Shown here piece by piece: positions 53,297-62,931 of a stretch of DNA of 64,000 bases. Below the pieces are notes generated by a model that saw only the letters and a program-made list of their open reading frames with translations, searched no databases and had not been told where the DNA came from. The stretch comes from Streptomyces sp. KL109B (GTDB taxonomy: Bacteria; Actinomycetota; Actinomycetes; Streptomycetales; Streptomycetaceae). Position 1 is the stretch's first letter. Every line of letters begins with the position of its first letter. A program made the position numbers and the translations under genes. The DNA lies in contig NZ_JASERL010000005.1 in the NCBI RefSeq assembly GCF_030766935.1, positions 496,001 through 560,000 on the forward strand. Direction: 5' to 3'.

Positions 53297-56200
53297 CCAA
53301 CGCAGACCGGCTCACCGAGTACTTGAAGAAGACCACGCTCGACCTGTACCAGGCGAAGGCCCGACTGCGCGAGGTCGAGGAGCGGGCGGCGGAACCCGTC
53401 GCCGTCGTCGGGATCGGCTGCCGGCTGCCGGGCGGCGTCGACTCGCCGGAGCGGCTGTGGCGGCTGCTCACCGACGGCACGGACGCGATCTCCGACTTCC
53501 CCACCGACCGCGGCTGGGACACCGACGACCTGTACGACCCCGAACCGGGGCGCCCCGGCAGCACGTACACCCGCAGCGGCGGATTCCTGCACGACGCCGC
53601 CGAGTTCGACGCGGCGTTCTTCGGGATGTCCCCGCGTGAGGCCGCCGCCGCCGACCCCCAGCAGCGGCTGCTCCTCGAAACGGCCTGGGAGGCCGTGGAG
53701 CGCGCCGGCATCGACCCCGCCTCGCTGCGCGGCAGTTCCACCGGTGTCTTCGCCGGACTGAGCCAGAACGGGTACGGCGGCGCCCTCGACCAGGCCACGG
53801 ACGACACCTCCGGATATCTGCTCACCGGCACCGCGGGCAGCGTCGCCTCCGGCCGTATCGCCTACACGCTGGGCCTGACAGGACCCGCGGTCACCATCGA
53901 CACCGCCTGCTCCTCCTCGCTCGTCGCGGTGCACCAGGCCTGCCGGGCGCTGCGCTCGGACGAGTGCGAACTCGCGCTGGCGGGCGGCGCCTCTGTGATG
54001 CCGAACCCGGGCATGTTCCTGGAGTTCTCCCGGCAGCGCGGCCTTGCCGCCGACGGACGCTGCAAGCCGTTCTCGGCGTCCGCCGACGGCACCGCCTGGA
54101 GCGAGGGCGCGGTGGTGCTGCTGCTTGAGCGGCTCTCCGTCGCACAGGAGCGGGGCCACCAGGTGCTCGGGGTGATCCGCGGCTCCGCCGTCAACCAGGA
54201 CGGCGCGAGCAACGGACTGACGGCTCCCAGCGGCGCCGCCCAGACCCGGGTGATCCGGCAGGCGCTGCGCAGCGCCGGGCTCACCGCCGCGGAGGTCGAC
54301 GCCGTGGAGGCGCACGGCACCGGCACCAAGCAGGGCGACCCCATCGAGGCCCGCGCGCTCATCGACGCGTACGGGGGCGCACAACGCGCGGACGCGGCCG
54401 AGCTGCTCGTCGGCTCGCTCAAGTCCAACCTGGGGCACACGCAGGCCGCGGCCGGGGCAGCGGGCGTGGTCAAGATGGTGCTGGCGATGCGGCACGGGCT
54501 GCTGCCCGCCACGCTGCACACCGACCGTCCGACCCCGCACGTCGACTGGGCGGGCAGCGGCGTCCGCCTGATCCCCGAAGCGACCCCGTGGCCCGCCCTC
54601 GACCGGCCCCGCCGGTGTGCGGTCTCCTCGTTCGGCATCAGCGGCACCAACGCCCACGTGATCCTGGAGGCGGCGCCCGACACACCCGCACCGGCACCAG
54701 CGACCGACGCACCCGCACCGGCGACCGCCCCCTCGCACCCGGTCCCGGTCACCGTCACCGCGCGCGACGAGGCGGCCCTGCGCGTCCAGGCGCGGCGGCT
54801 GCACGCCGCGCTGGCCGCCGACTCCTCGCTCGCGGCGGCCGACCTCGGTCATGCGCTGGCGAGCACCCGAACCGTCTTCGAACACCGCGCGACCGTGCTC
54901 GCCGACGGACGGGACGAACTGCTCGCCTCGCTCCAGGAAGTGGCCCACGGCGGCTGTCCGCCCGAGGCGGTGACCGGCATCGCCCGCTCCCGCCCGCTCG
55001 CGTTCCTCTTCCCCGGTCAGGGCGCCCAGCGGCCCGGCATGGGGCGCGAACTGCACGCGGCGTTCCCCGTGTTCGCCGACGCGTTCGACGAGGTGTGCGC
55101 GCACCTCGATCCGCTGCTCGACCGGCCGCTGCGCGAACTCGTCTTCACCGACTCCCCTTCGGCCGCCGCGGACCTGGAGCGCACGGGATACGCCCAGCCC
55201 GCGCTGTTCGCCCTGGAGACCGCGCTGTTCCGCCTGGTGTGCTCCTACGGCCTCGAACCGAGTCATCTGCTCGGCCACTCGATCGGCGAGCTGAGCGCGG
55301 CGCACGCGGCCGGTGTGCTGTCCCTGCCGGACGCCTGCACGCTGGTCGGCGCCCGCGCCCGGCTGATGCAGGCGGCCACAGGCGACGGCGCGATGTTCTC
55401 GGTCGCGGCGACAGAGGAGGAGCTGCGGGACACCTTGACGGGCGAGCCCGCCGTGTCCGTCGCCGCGGTCAACTCGCCTACGTCGACGGTGATTTCGGGC
55501 GAGGAGATGGCCGTGCTCCGGGTGGCGGCAGCGTGGGCCGAGCGCGGCAGGGCCACCCGCAGGCTGCGGGTGAGCCACGCCTTCCACTCCCCGCAGATGG
55601 ATCCGGTCCTCGACGAGTTCCGTGCCGTCGCGCGCGGCCTTCGCTTCCGGCCGCCGCGCGTCCCGCTGGTCTCGAACCTCACCGGCCGCCTCGCCACCGA
55701 CGGGGAACTGTGCTCCCCGGACTACTGGGCCGACCAGCTGCGTCGCCCGGTCCGCTTCCTCGACGGCCTGCGGCAGCTGGCCCGGGACGGGGTGGGCGGC
55801 TTCCTCGAACTGGGCCCCGGCGCCACGCTGTCCGGGTTCGCGCAGGAGAGCGGCGCCGCCACGCGCGCCGAGGACACGGTGGCCGTGCTGCGGTCCGGCC
55901 GTCCCGAGGCCCGTACGCTGCTGACCGCGCTGGCCCGACTGCAGGCCGACGGCGCCCAAGTGCGCTGGCCCGCCGAGCTGTTCGGCAGCGCGCCGCGCCG
56001 CGTCGAGCTGCCGACCTACCCCTTCCAGCGGCGGCGGCACTGGCTGGCGCGGCCGTCCACGACCGGCCCCCGGCCCACCACGGGGCGGCCACTGCTCGGC
56101 GCCGAGATCGAACTCGCGGGCACCGCCGAACGCCGCTTCGGGCAGACCCTGACCACCGACCGGCCCTGGTACCTGAGCGGCCACCGGCTGGGCGGCACGG

Positions 56201-58698
56201 CCGTGCTGCCGGGCAGCGCGATGCTCGACTGGGTGCTCGCCGCGGGCCGCGCGCGGCCGACGGCGGCCGACGGCGCCTGGTCGGTCACCGGCGCCGCCTT
56301 CACGAGCTTCCTGCCGGTGCCCGACGGCATGCCGGTCACCGTGCAGACCGTCGTCCGCGAGGACGGGTCGATCCGCTGCCTCAGCCGTCCCGGAGCGGAG
56401 CGGGGCGGCGACTGGACGACCCACGTCGAGGCGGCAGCCGTCGGACCGGCCGACGAGACACGGCCCGCCCCCGTCGACCCCGCCGCGCTGCGCTACGGGA
56501 TGACCGAGCGGGACCCCGCCGAGCTGTACGAGCGCTTCGACCGGATCGGGCTCGGCTACGGACCCGCCTTCCGTTCGATCCGCCGACTGTGGTCCGAGGG
56601 AGACCGGGCGGTCGCCCTGATCGAGGTGCCGGAGGACGCCGGTGACGGTGCGACGGACGAGGCGGGGCTGCACCCCGTGGTGCTGGACGCGTGCGTCCAG
56701 ACCGTCGGCGTGTTCACGTCCGCGGAGCCGGATCCGTGGGTGCCCACGGGGATCGACCGGCTCGTCGCCCACGAGCGGCTGCCGCACCGGGTCTGGTGCG
56801 AGGCCCGCTGGCAGCGCACCGCGCAGGCGCCGGAAGGCGCCCTCGACCTGATGCTGCTGGACGAGCACGGAGCGTGCCTCGCCACCCTGCGCGGACTGGT
56901 GATGCGGGCGGTGCCGCGCTCCGCGTTCCCCTCCCGCGCCGCCGCGCCCGGCCGCTACACCACCGTCTGGCAACCCGCGGCCGCGCTCGGCGTCGACGCC
57001 GAACCGCCCGCCGGTACCTGGCACGTGCACACCGTCTCCCCCGACACACGCACCACCGAACGGGTCGTCGTCGACGCCGGCACCGTACGGCCCGCGACCG
57101 GTGAGTCCGCCGGGCCCGTGCGCGGCGTGCTGGTCCGCCTGGCGGCGGGCCCCGCCGACGGGCAGCCGGTCAGCGCGGCGTACGGCCTCGCCGAGTCCGT
57201 GCTCGACGTCCTGCGCGAAACGGTGCGCGAACACGCCGCGGACCAGCCGGACCTGGTGCTGTGCAGCACGGGCGCCGAGGCGCCGCGCCCCGGCACCGAC
57301 GACCCGGATCTGCGGCAGAGCGCGGCGGCCGGACTGCTCCGCGTCGTACCGACCGAGTATCCCGGGCTGCGCTGCGTCCACCTGGACCTCGATCCCGCGG
57401 CGCCCGAGCCGGACACCGTCGAACTGCTGCGCCGCGCGGCGGCCCTGCCCGGCTCCGGGCATCTCGCCGTACGGGACGGCCAGTGGTACGAGGCGCGGCT
57501 GCGCGAACGGTCCGCGTCCCCACGGGACCCGATGCCGGTCCGCGCGGACGCCACCTATCTGATCACCGGCGGCTGGGGCGCCCTGGGCCTGGCGACCGCC
57601 CGATGGCTGGCCGCCCGGGGCGCCGGATCCCTGCTGCTTGTGGGCCGGTCCCGCCCGGCCGCCGAGCCGGCCGTCGTGGCCGAACTGCGCGCCGCGGGCG
57701 TCCAGGTGACGCTGCGCGCCGCCGACCTGGCCGACGACACCGCGGTGCGGGAGCTGCTCGCGACGGCGGCGGCCGAACTGCCGCCGCTGCGCGGCATCGT
57801 GCACGCCGCCGGGGTGAACCCGGACGCGGCGCTGGAGAACCACGACGCGCAGCGGCTGCGCCGGACGCTGGACCCGAAGGTCCGCGGCGGCTGGCTGCTG
57901 CACCGGCACACGGCCGGCCTCGAACTCGACTTCTTCGTCCTGTACTCCTCCATCGCCTCGGTCTTCGGCGCCGCGGGCCAGGCGGGTTACGTCGCCGCGA
58001 ACGCGTTCCTCGACGCCCTCGCCGAGCACCGCCACCACCACGGCCGCCCCGCGCTGAGCGTCAACTGGGGCCCGTGGGCCGAGTTCGGCATGGCCGCGGA
58101 CCCGCGGATCCTGGACCGGTACGCGGCCGAGGGAGTCACCCCGCTGGCCACCGACGACGCGCTCGACACGCTCGGGACGCTCGGCGGCGACTGCCGGGCC
58201 TGCGTCGTCACCGTCGACTGGGCGAACCTCGCCGCAGGACGGCGCCGGCCCCCGTACACGCTGCTGGCCGATCTCCTTCCCGTCGGCGGCGCCGACGGGG
58301 CCGCGCCCCATGAGGGCCCCGCCGATTCCGGCCGGGTGCGCGAGCTGGCCCGGCTCGCGGTGTCCGAGCCGGAGGCCGTGCGCTCCACCGTCCAGGAGGA
58401 ACTCCTCGACCGGGCCGCCCGCCTGCTCGGCCTGACCGGGCAGGAGCGGGACACGCTGCGCCCGGTCTTCGCGGACCGGCGCCTCGGCGAGATGGGCTTC
58501 GACTCGCTGACCACCATTCAGCTGCGCAACCAACTGCTGGCGGACTTCGGCGCCGACGTGGCCACCGGCACCCTGCTCGGCGGCACGCCCGCCGAGATCA
58601 CCGACCTGGTCTGCCGCCAGCTGGCGGCGCTGTCCGTGCTGGCCGACGCCGACGACGCCGAGGCCGACGACGCGGACACCGAAGTGCTGACGCTCTGA
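53293..58698 (+). CDS. Type I PKS extension module KS-AT-DH-KR-ACP
   Basis: 1801 residues. An N-terminal docking helix (1-33, TEYLKKTTLDLYQAKARLRE) fits the tail of the KSQ protein. KS 34-460 (C206, H341, H382). AT 570-915 (S663 in GHSIGE, HAFH at 762-765, malonyl type). DH about 933-1215 (H964 in HRLGGTAVLP, D1132 in VLDACVQ). KR, structural half about 1220-1415 and catalytic half 1421-1600 (TGGWGALG, SSIASVFG, YVAANAF; no LDD motif, HAAGVNPDA instead). ACP S1738 in MGFDSLTT, then a short acidic tail (ADADDAEADDADTE). It should add one malonyl unit and reduce it to a trans- or cis-enoyl thioester. The GTG start overlaps the upstream stop in GTGA; the next gene is the cysteine NRPS. Confidence 0.95.
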   Translation: MTNADRLTEYLKKTTLDLYQAKARLREVEERAAEPVAVVGIGCRLPGGVDSPERLWRLLTDGTDAISDFPTDRGWDTDDLYDPEPGRPGSTYTRSGGFLHDAAEFDAAFFGMSPREAAAADPQQRLLLETAWEAVERAGIDPASLRGSSTGVFAGLSQNGYGGALDQATDDTSGYLLTGTAGSVASGRIAYTLGLTGPAVTIDTACSSSLVAVHQACRALRSDECELALAGGASVMPNPGMFLEFSRQRGLAADGRCKPFSASADGTAWSEGAVVLLLERLSVAQERGHQVLGVIRGSAVNQDGASNGLTAPSGAAQTRVIRQALRSAGLTAAEVDAVEAHGTGTKQGDPIEARALIDAYGGAQRADAAELLVGSLKSNLGHTQAAAGAAGVVKMVLAMRHGLLPATLHTDRPTPHVDWAGSGVRLIPEATPWPALDRPRRCAVSSFGISGTNAHVILEAAPDTPAPAPATDAPAPATAPSHPVPVTVTARDEAALRVQARRLHAALAADSSLAAADLGHALASTRTVFEHRATVLADGRDELLASLQEVAHGGCPPEAVTGIARSRPLAFLFPGQGAQRPGMGRELHAAFPVFADAFDEVCAHLDPLLDRPLRELVFTDSPSAAADLERTGYAQPALFALETALFRLVCSYGLEPSHLLGHSIGELSAAHAAGVLSLPDACTLVGARARLMQAATGDGAMFSVAATEEELRDTLTGEPAVSVAAVNSPTSTVISGEEMAVLRVAAAWAERGRATRRLRVSHAFHSPQMDPVLDEFRAVARGLRFRPPRVPLVSNLTGRLATDGELCSPDYWADQLRRPVRFLDGLRQLARDGVGGFLELGPGATLSGFAQESGAATRAEDTVAVLRSGRPEARTLLTALARLQADGAQVRWPAELFGSAPRRVELPTYPFQRRRHWLARPSTTGPRPTTGRPLLGAEIELAGTAERRFGQTLTTDRPWYLSGHRLGGTAVLPGSAMLDWVLAAGRARPTAADGAWSVTGAAFTSFLPVPDGMPVTVQTVVREDGSIRCLSRPGAERGGDWTTHVEAAAVGPADETRPAPVDPAALRYGMTERDPAELYERFDRIGLGYGPAFRSIRRLWSEGDRAVALIEVPEDAGDGATDEAGLHPVVLDACVQTVGVFTSAEPDPWVPTGIDRLVAHERLPHRVWCEARWQRTAQAPEGALDLMLLDEHGACLATLRGLVMRAVPRSAFPSRAAAPGRYTTVWQPAAALGVDAEPPAGTWHVHTVSPDTRTTERVVVDAGTVRPATGESAGPVRGVLVRLAAGPADGQPVSAAYGLAESVLDVLRETVREHAADQPDLVLCSTGAEAPRPGTDDPDLRQSAAAGLLRVVPTEYPGLRCVHLDLDPAAPEPDTVELLRRAAALPGSGHLAVRDGQWYEARLRERSASPRDPMPVRADATYLITGGWGALGLATARWLAARGAGSLLLVGRSRPAAEPAVVAELRAAGVQVTLRAADLADDTAVRELLATAAAELPPLRGIVHAAGVNPDAALENHDAQRLRRTLDPKVRGGWLLHRHTAGLELDFFVLYSSIASVFGAAGQAGYVAANAFLDALAEHRHHHGRPALSVNWGPWAEFGMAADPRILDRYAAEGVTPLATDDALDTLGTLGGDCRACVVTVDWANLAAGRRRPPYTLLADLLPVGGADGAAPHEGPADSGRVRELARLAVSEPEAVRSTVQEELLDRAARLLGLTGQERDTLRPVFADRRLGEMGFDSLTTIQLRNQLLADFGADVATGTLLGGTPAEITDLVCRQLAALSVLADADDAEADDADTEVLTL

Positions 58699-58758
58699 CC
58701 CACACCTGCCAGGGCCTGTCGTTCGGATCAGGCCGGGCAGGGACAAGGAGACACCGCT

Positions 58759-61700
58759 GTGAGTGGAACCGGTACGGCTATCGTGCCCGCGCTGCTGGAC
58801 GAACTGGCCCGCAACGGCATCCGGCTCCAGACGGCCGATGACGGCCGCCTGGAGGTACGGGCCCCCAAGGGCCGGCTCACCGCCGACCTGCGCGAGCGCA
58901 TCGGCCTGCACAAACCCGAACTGCTGCGCTGGCTCGCGTCGTTGAGCGCCCCGCGGCCCGCCACCGGGCCGCTGCCACAGGTCGTCCCCGACCCGGCGGG
59001 AAGGTACGAGCCGTTCCCGCCCTCGGACCTGCAGGCGTCCTTCCTGATCGGCAGCCGGGAGGGCTTCGAGTACTACGTCCGCCCGCACCAGTACTTCGAG
59101 TACGAACAGGAGGACCTGGACCCGGAGCTGCTGGAGCGGGCGATGAACGCCGAACTCCACTACCAGCGCGACAACATCGTGGTGGTCCGCGAGGACATGC
59201 GGTTGCAGACCGTCCGCTCCCCCGGGCCCGCCACCCTGCCCGTGCTCGACGTGCGCCACCTGAGCGCGCCGGAGGCCGAGTCGGCCGTCGAACGCGTACG
59301 TACGCGGATGGCGGGCACGCAGCCGGTGATCGAGCACTGGCCGTGGGTCGACCTGCGTCTCAGCCGGCTGCCCGGTGGGCGCAGCCGGCTGCATCTGAAC
59401 AACAACAACATCTTCTGCGACGCCCCCGCCCTGCTGCGGTTCGTCTCCACCGTGCTGCGCCGCTACCGCGAGCCCGACTGGAGCCCGCCCCCGCTCGAGA
59501 TCGGGTTCCGCGAATGCGTGCTGACCCTGGCCGAGTTGGAGGAGTCGCCGCTCGGCCAGGCGTCTAGGGCCTACTGGACCGAGCGCATCCCCGACTGGCC
59601 CGAGGCGCCCCCGGTGCCCCTGACGGGCGCCGATCCGCGCACCCGGTCGGATCTGCGCCGCCGCGAGCTGCTGTTCTCCGCGGAGGTGTGGTCCGCGCTC
59701 AAGCGGCGGGCGGCCGACCGCCACCTGACGACCACCAACGTGCTGTCCGCCGTACAGGCCGAGGTGCTGTCGTACTGGAGCGGTTCGCGGCACTTCCTGC
59801 TCAACAACATGATCACCCACCGGCTGCCGCTGCACCCCCAACTGCCGGACGTGATGGGCAACTTCGCGTCGCTGTACCCGCTGGAGGTGGACTGGCGGCC
59901 GCACGAGCCCTTCGAGGCGCGGGCCCGGCGGCTCCAGGACCAGGTCCTTGCCGACGCCGAGCACGGCCACTTCAGCGGCGTCAAGGTGCTCCAGGAGCTC
60001 AACCACGCCCGGCGCACCCCGGGGCGGGCGGTGTGCCCCTTCGCCATCGGCAGCGCGCTGTTCGTCGGCCCCCAGGACCTGCCGGTCGCGAGCCGTCTGG
60101 AGACCCCGCAGACCCTCGTCGACTGCGAGTTCTGGGACCTGACGGACGGCCGGCTCTGGGTGGTCTGGGACGTCATCGAGACGATGTTCCCCGACGGTCT
60201 CGTCGACGCGATGGAACAGGGCTACCGCACCGTGGTGGAGCGGCTCGCCGCCGATGACGATGCGTGGTCGACCGAGGCGTTCGACCTGCTGCCCGAGCGG
60301 CAGCGCACGCGGCGCGCGGAGCTGAACCGGCCGTCGGCGCCGGTCCCTTCGGGGCTGCTGCACCACCCGCTGCGCCGTCGGTCCGTCGACCGTCCCCGCC
60401 GTCCGGCGGTCGTGGCGGCGGACGGGGCCCTGAACTACGGGGAGTTGGGCGAGCACTGCGAGCGGATCGCCGCGCTGCTGCGGGCGCACGCCGCGCCCGG
60501 TGGCGGCACGGTGGCCGTCGTCCTGCCCAAGAGCCGTCTCCAGGTGGCCGCCGTCCTCGGGGTGCTCTCGGCGGGGCGCGCGTATGTGCCGCTCGACCCG
60601 GAGTGGCCGCGGGAGCGGCTGCGGGCCGTCCTCGCCGACGCCGCGCCGACCGCCGTCCTCGCGGACCCGTCGGCCGTCGCCCGGCTCGCCGCCCTGACCG
60701 ACGCGCCGGTGCTGGACGTGACGGCCCCGGCGCCGGACGCGCCGCCCGCCCCGGCACCCGAGCCCGCGCCGACCGACCTCGCGTACGTCATCTACACCTC
60801 CGGCTCCACCGGTCGGCCCAAGGGCGCGATGCTGGACCACCGGGGGCCGCTCAACACCGTCGCGGAGATCAACCGCAGGTTCGGCGTCACCGAACGCGAC
60901 GTGCTGTTCGGCGTCTCCTCGCTCTGCTTCGACCTGTCGGTGTACGACGTGTTCGGCGCCGTCCACGCGGGCGCCTCGCTGGTCCTGCCGAAGCCGGGCG
61001 ACCCGGACCCGGGCGGCTGGCTGGAGGCGGTGCGCGAGCACGGTGTGACCGTGTGGAATTCGGTCCCGGCCCTCATGCAGTTGCTGGTGGAGGAGGCCGA
61101 GGCGACCGGCGTGACGTGCCCGTCCCTGCGGACCGTGCTGCTGAGCGGCGACTGGATTCCGGTGGACCTGCCCGACCGGATCCGGGCGATCGCGCCCAAC
61201 GCCGCGGTGATCGGCCTGGGCGGCGCCACCGAGGCGTCGATCTGGTCGATCTGCCACCCGATCGGCGAGGTCGACCCCGCGTGGGCCTCCATTCCCTACG
61301 GCAAGCCGCTGGCCAACCAGAGCTGGCACGTGCTGGACGACCGCGGCCGGCTCTCCCCCGCCTGGGTCCCCGGCGAGCTGTACATCGGCGGGGTCGGGCT
61401 CGCGCTCGGCTACCTCGGCGACGAGGAGCGCACCCGGGCCGCCTTCGTCCACCACCCGCACACCGGTGAACGGCTGTACCGCACCGGGGATTTGGGGCGC
61501 TGTCTGCCCGACGGCACGATCGAGTTCCTCGGCCGGGCCGACCAGCAGGTGAAGATCCAGGGCTTCCGGGTGGAGCCGGGCGAGGTGGAGCACGCGCTCA
61601 CCGAACTGCCCTCGGTGGGCCGGGCCGCCGTGGTGGCGCACGGCACCGACGCGGGCAAGCAGTTGGCCGCCTACGTCACGGCCGCCGAGGAGGCCGTGCC

Positions 61701-62931
61701 GCCCACCGGCGAGGAGCTGTCGGTCCAGCTCGCCGAGCGGCTGCCGAGCTATCTGGTGCCCGCCCGCATCACCGTCCTCGACCGTCTTCCGCTGACCCGC
61801 AACGGCAAGCTGGACCGCGCCGCCCTCCAGGCGCGCGGCGCCGACGAGGCCCAGGCGGCCCGGCCGTACGCGGCGCCGCGCACCGACCTGGAGGCGGTGC
61901 TCGCCCGGATGTGGGCCACCGTCCTCGGCCAGGACCGGGTCGGCGTCCACGACGACTTCTTCGACCTGGGCGGGCAGTCGTTCACCGCGCTGCGGCTGAT
62001 CGGTCAGATCGCCCGCAGGCTCGACAGGCGGGTCCCGCTGGGCACGCTCCTGGAGCGCCGGACGGTGGCCCGGCTCGCCGAGTGGCTGACGGCCGGGGAC
62101 GAGGCGTGGGACCCGCTGGTCACCCTGCGCGAAGGTCCGGGGAACCCGTGGTTCTTCGTGCACCCCGCGGGCGGCAACGTGCTCTGCTACCGGGAGCTCG
62201 CCGACCGGCTCGGCGGCCCGTTCCACGCGTTCCAGGCCCCGGCGGAGCCCGCCGCGACGATGGACGGCCTGCTGGAGCCCTACGTCGAGGCGCTGCGCGC
62301 CGCACGCCCGCACGGCCCGTACCGTCTTGGCGGCTGGTCGTCCGGCGCGGTGATCGCCTCCGCGCTCGCCGAACGCCTTGAGTCGCTCGGTGAGCGGGTG
62401 GAGCGGCTCGTGGTGATCGACTCGCCCGCCCCGCTCGACGCGCGGACCCTCGATCCGGCGGACCTGCCCGCCTGGTTCCTGGAGGACCTGAACATCGGCT
62501 TCGATCCGCTCACGGCGGACGTCGGGGCGCTCAAGGCGCTGGTCGCCGCGACCGCATCGGACCGCGCACCCGACCCCGCGGAGACCGGCGTGCTGCTGCA
62601 CCGGGCCGCGGGCGCGGACTGCACCCTCGCACCCTCCGAACTCGCCGCCGCCTACCAGGTGTTCCGTGCCGTCGTCCCCGCCTGCGCCGGGTACTCGGCG
62701 GGGCCGGTCGACGCGGACGTGACCGTGGTCCGCGCCGCGCACGGCACGGTCGGCGAGTTCGCGGACCACCCCTGCGCCGACGCCCCGGACTGGGGCTGGG
62801 CCGCCCTGGCCCCGGGCCGGACCGGAGCCGTCACCCTGCCCGGCAGCCATCACACCCTGCTCACCGGAGAACTGGTCGGCGCCGTCTCGGACGCCATCAC
62901 CCGGTGTACCGAGGAGGACGTTCCCCGATGA
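58759..62931 (+). CDS. NRPS, TubC docking-Cy(degenerate)-A(Cys)-PCP-TE
   Basis: 1390 residues. A TubC-type docking domain (5-62) receives the PKS. A cyclisation/condensation domain (85-510) follows; its DxxxxDxxS motif reads N216-N-I-F-C-D221-A-P-A224, so the first Asp and the Ser are lost. The A domain (540-1030) has YTSGSTGRPKG (679-689). By aligning to GrsA I read the specificity residues D725, L726, Y729, N767, L794, S796, L820, I828, W829, i.e. DLYNLSLIW, a cysteine code. PCP S1074 in LGGQSFTA. TE with S1194 in GGWSSG and a terminal GSHHTLL histidine. The GTG has AAGGAG upstream. Domain layout Cy-A(Cys)-PCP-TE also occurs in thiotetronate pathways; here another NRPS follows directly. Confidence 0.94.
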   Translation: MSGTGTAIVPALLDELARNGIRLQTADDGRLEVRAPKGRLTADLRERIGLHKPELLRWLASLSAPRPATGPLPQVVPDPAGRYEPFPPSDLQASFLIGSREGFEYYVRPHQYFEYEQEDLDPELLERAMNAELHYQRDNIVVVREDMRLQTVRSPGPATLPVLDVRHLSAPEAESAVERVRTRMAGTQPVIEHWPWVDLRLSRLPGGRSRLHLNNNNIFCDAPALLRFVSTVLRRYREPDWSPPPLEIGFRECVLTLAELEESPLGQASRAYWTERIPDWPEAPPVPLTGADPRTRSDLRRRELLFSAEVWSALKRRAADRHLTTTNVLSAVQAEVLSYWSGSRHFLLNNMITHRLPLHPQLPDVMGNFASLYPLEVDWRPHEPFEARARRLQDQVLADAEHGHFSGVKVLQELNHARRTPGRAVCPFAIGSALFVGPQDLPVASRLETPQTLVDCEFWDLTDGRLWVVWDVIETMFPDGLVDAMEQGYRTVVERLAADDDAWSTEAFDLLPERQRTRRAELNRPSAPVPSGLLHHPLRRRSVDRPRRPAVVAADGALNYGELGEHCERIAALLRAHAAPGGGTVAVVLPKSRLQVAAVLGVLSAGRAYVPLDPEWPRERLRAVLADAAPTAVLADPSAVARLAALTDAPVLDVTAPAPDAPPAPAPEPAPTDLAYVIYTSGSTGRPKGAMLDHRGPLNTVAEINRRFGVTERDVLFGVSSLCFDLSVYDVFGAVHAGASLVLPKPGDPDPGGWLEAVREHGVTVWNSVPALMQLLVEEAEATGVTCPSLRTVLLSGDWIPVDLPDRIRAIAPNAAVIGLGGATEASIWSICHPIGEVDPAWASIPYGKPLANQSWHVLDDRGRLSPAWVPGELYIGGVGLALGYLGDEERTRAAFVHHPHTGERLYRTGDLGRCLPDGTIEFLGRADQQVKIQGFRVEPGEVEHALTELPSVGRAAVVAHGTDAGKQLAAYVTAAEEAVPPTGEELSVQLAERLPSYLVPARITVLDRLPLTRNGKLDRAALQARGADEAQAARPYAAPRTDLEAVLARMWATVLGQDRVGVHDDFFDLGGQSFTALRLIGQIARRLDRRVPLGTLLERRTVARLAEWLTAGDEAWDPLVTLREGPGNPWFFVHPAGGNVLCYRELADRLGGPFHAFQAPAEPAATMDGLLEPYVEALRAARPHGPYRLGGWSSGAVIASALAERLESLGERVERLVVIDSPAPLDARTLDPADLPAWFLEDLNIGFDPLTADVGALKALVAATASDRAPDPAETGVLLHRAAGADCTLAPSELAAAYQVFRAVVPACAGYSAGPVDADVTVVRAAHGTVGEFADHPCADAPDWGWAALAPGRTGAVTLPGSHHTLLTGELVGAVSDAITRCTEEDVPR

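Noticed and set aside
53011..62853. A 3280-codon open frame on the minus strand opposite the plus-strand PKS/NRPS genes
   Set aside because: It is the antisense shadow of real PKS/NRPS genes in GC-rich DNA. The translation has no domain motifs, while the plus strand shows full catalytic motifs throughout.
58759..62931. Assignment of the cluster to a known thiotetronate (thiolactomycin-type) pathway
   Set aside because: The Cy-A(Cys)-PCP-TE layout agrees, but the P450 and sulfur-transfer genes I would expect are not seen, and halogenases, PigDE-like genes and a second NRPS do not fit.
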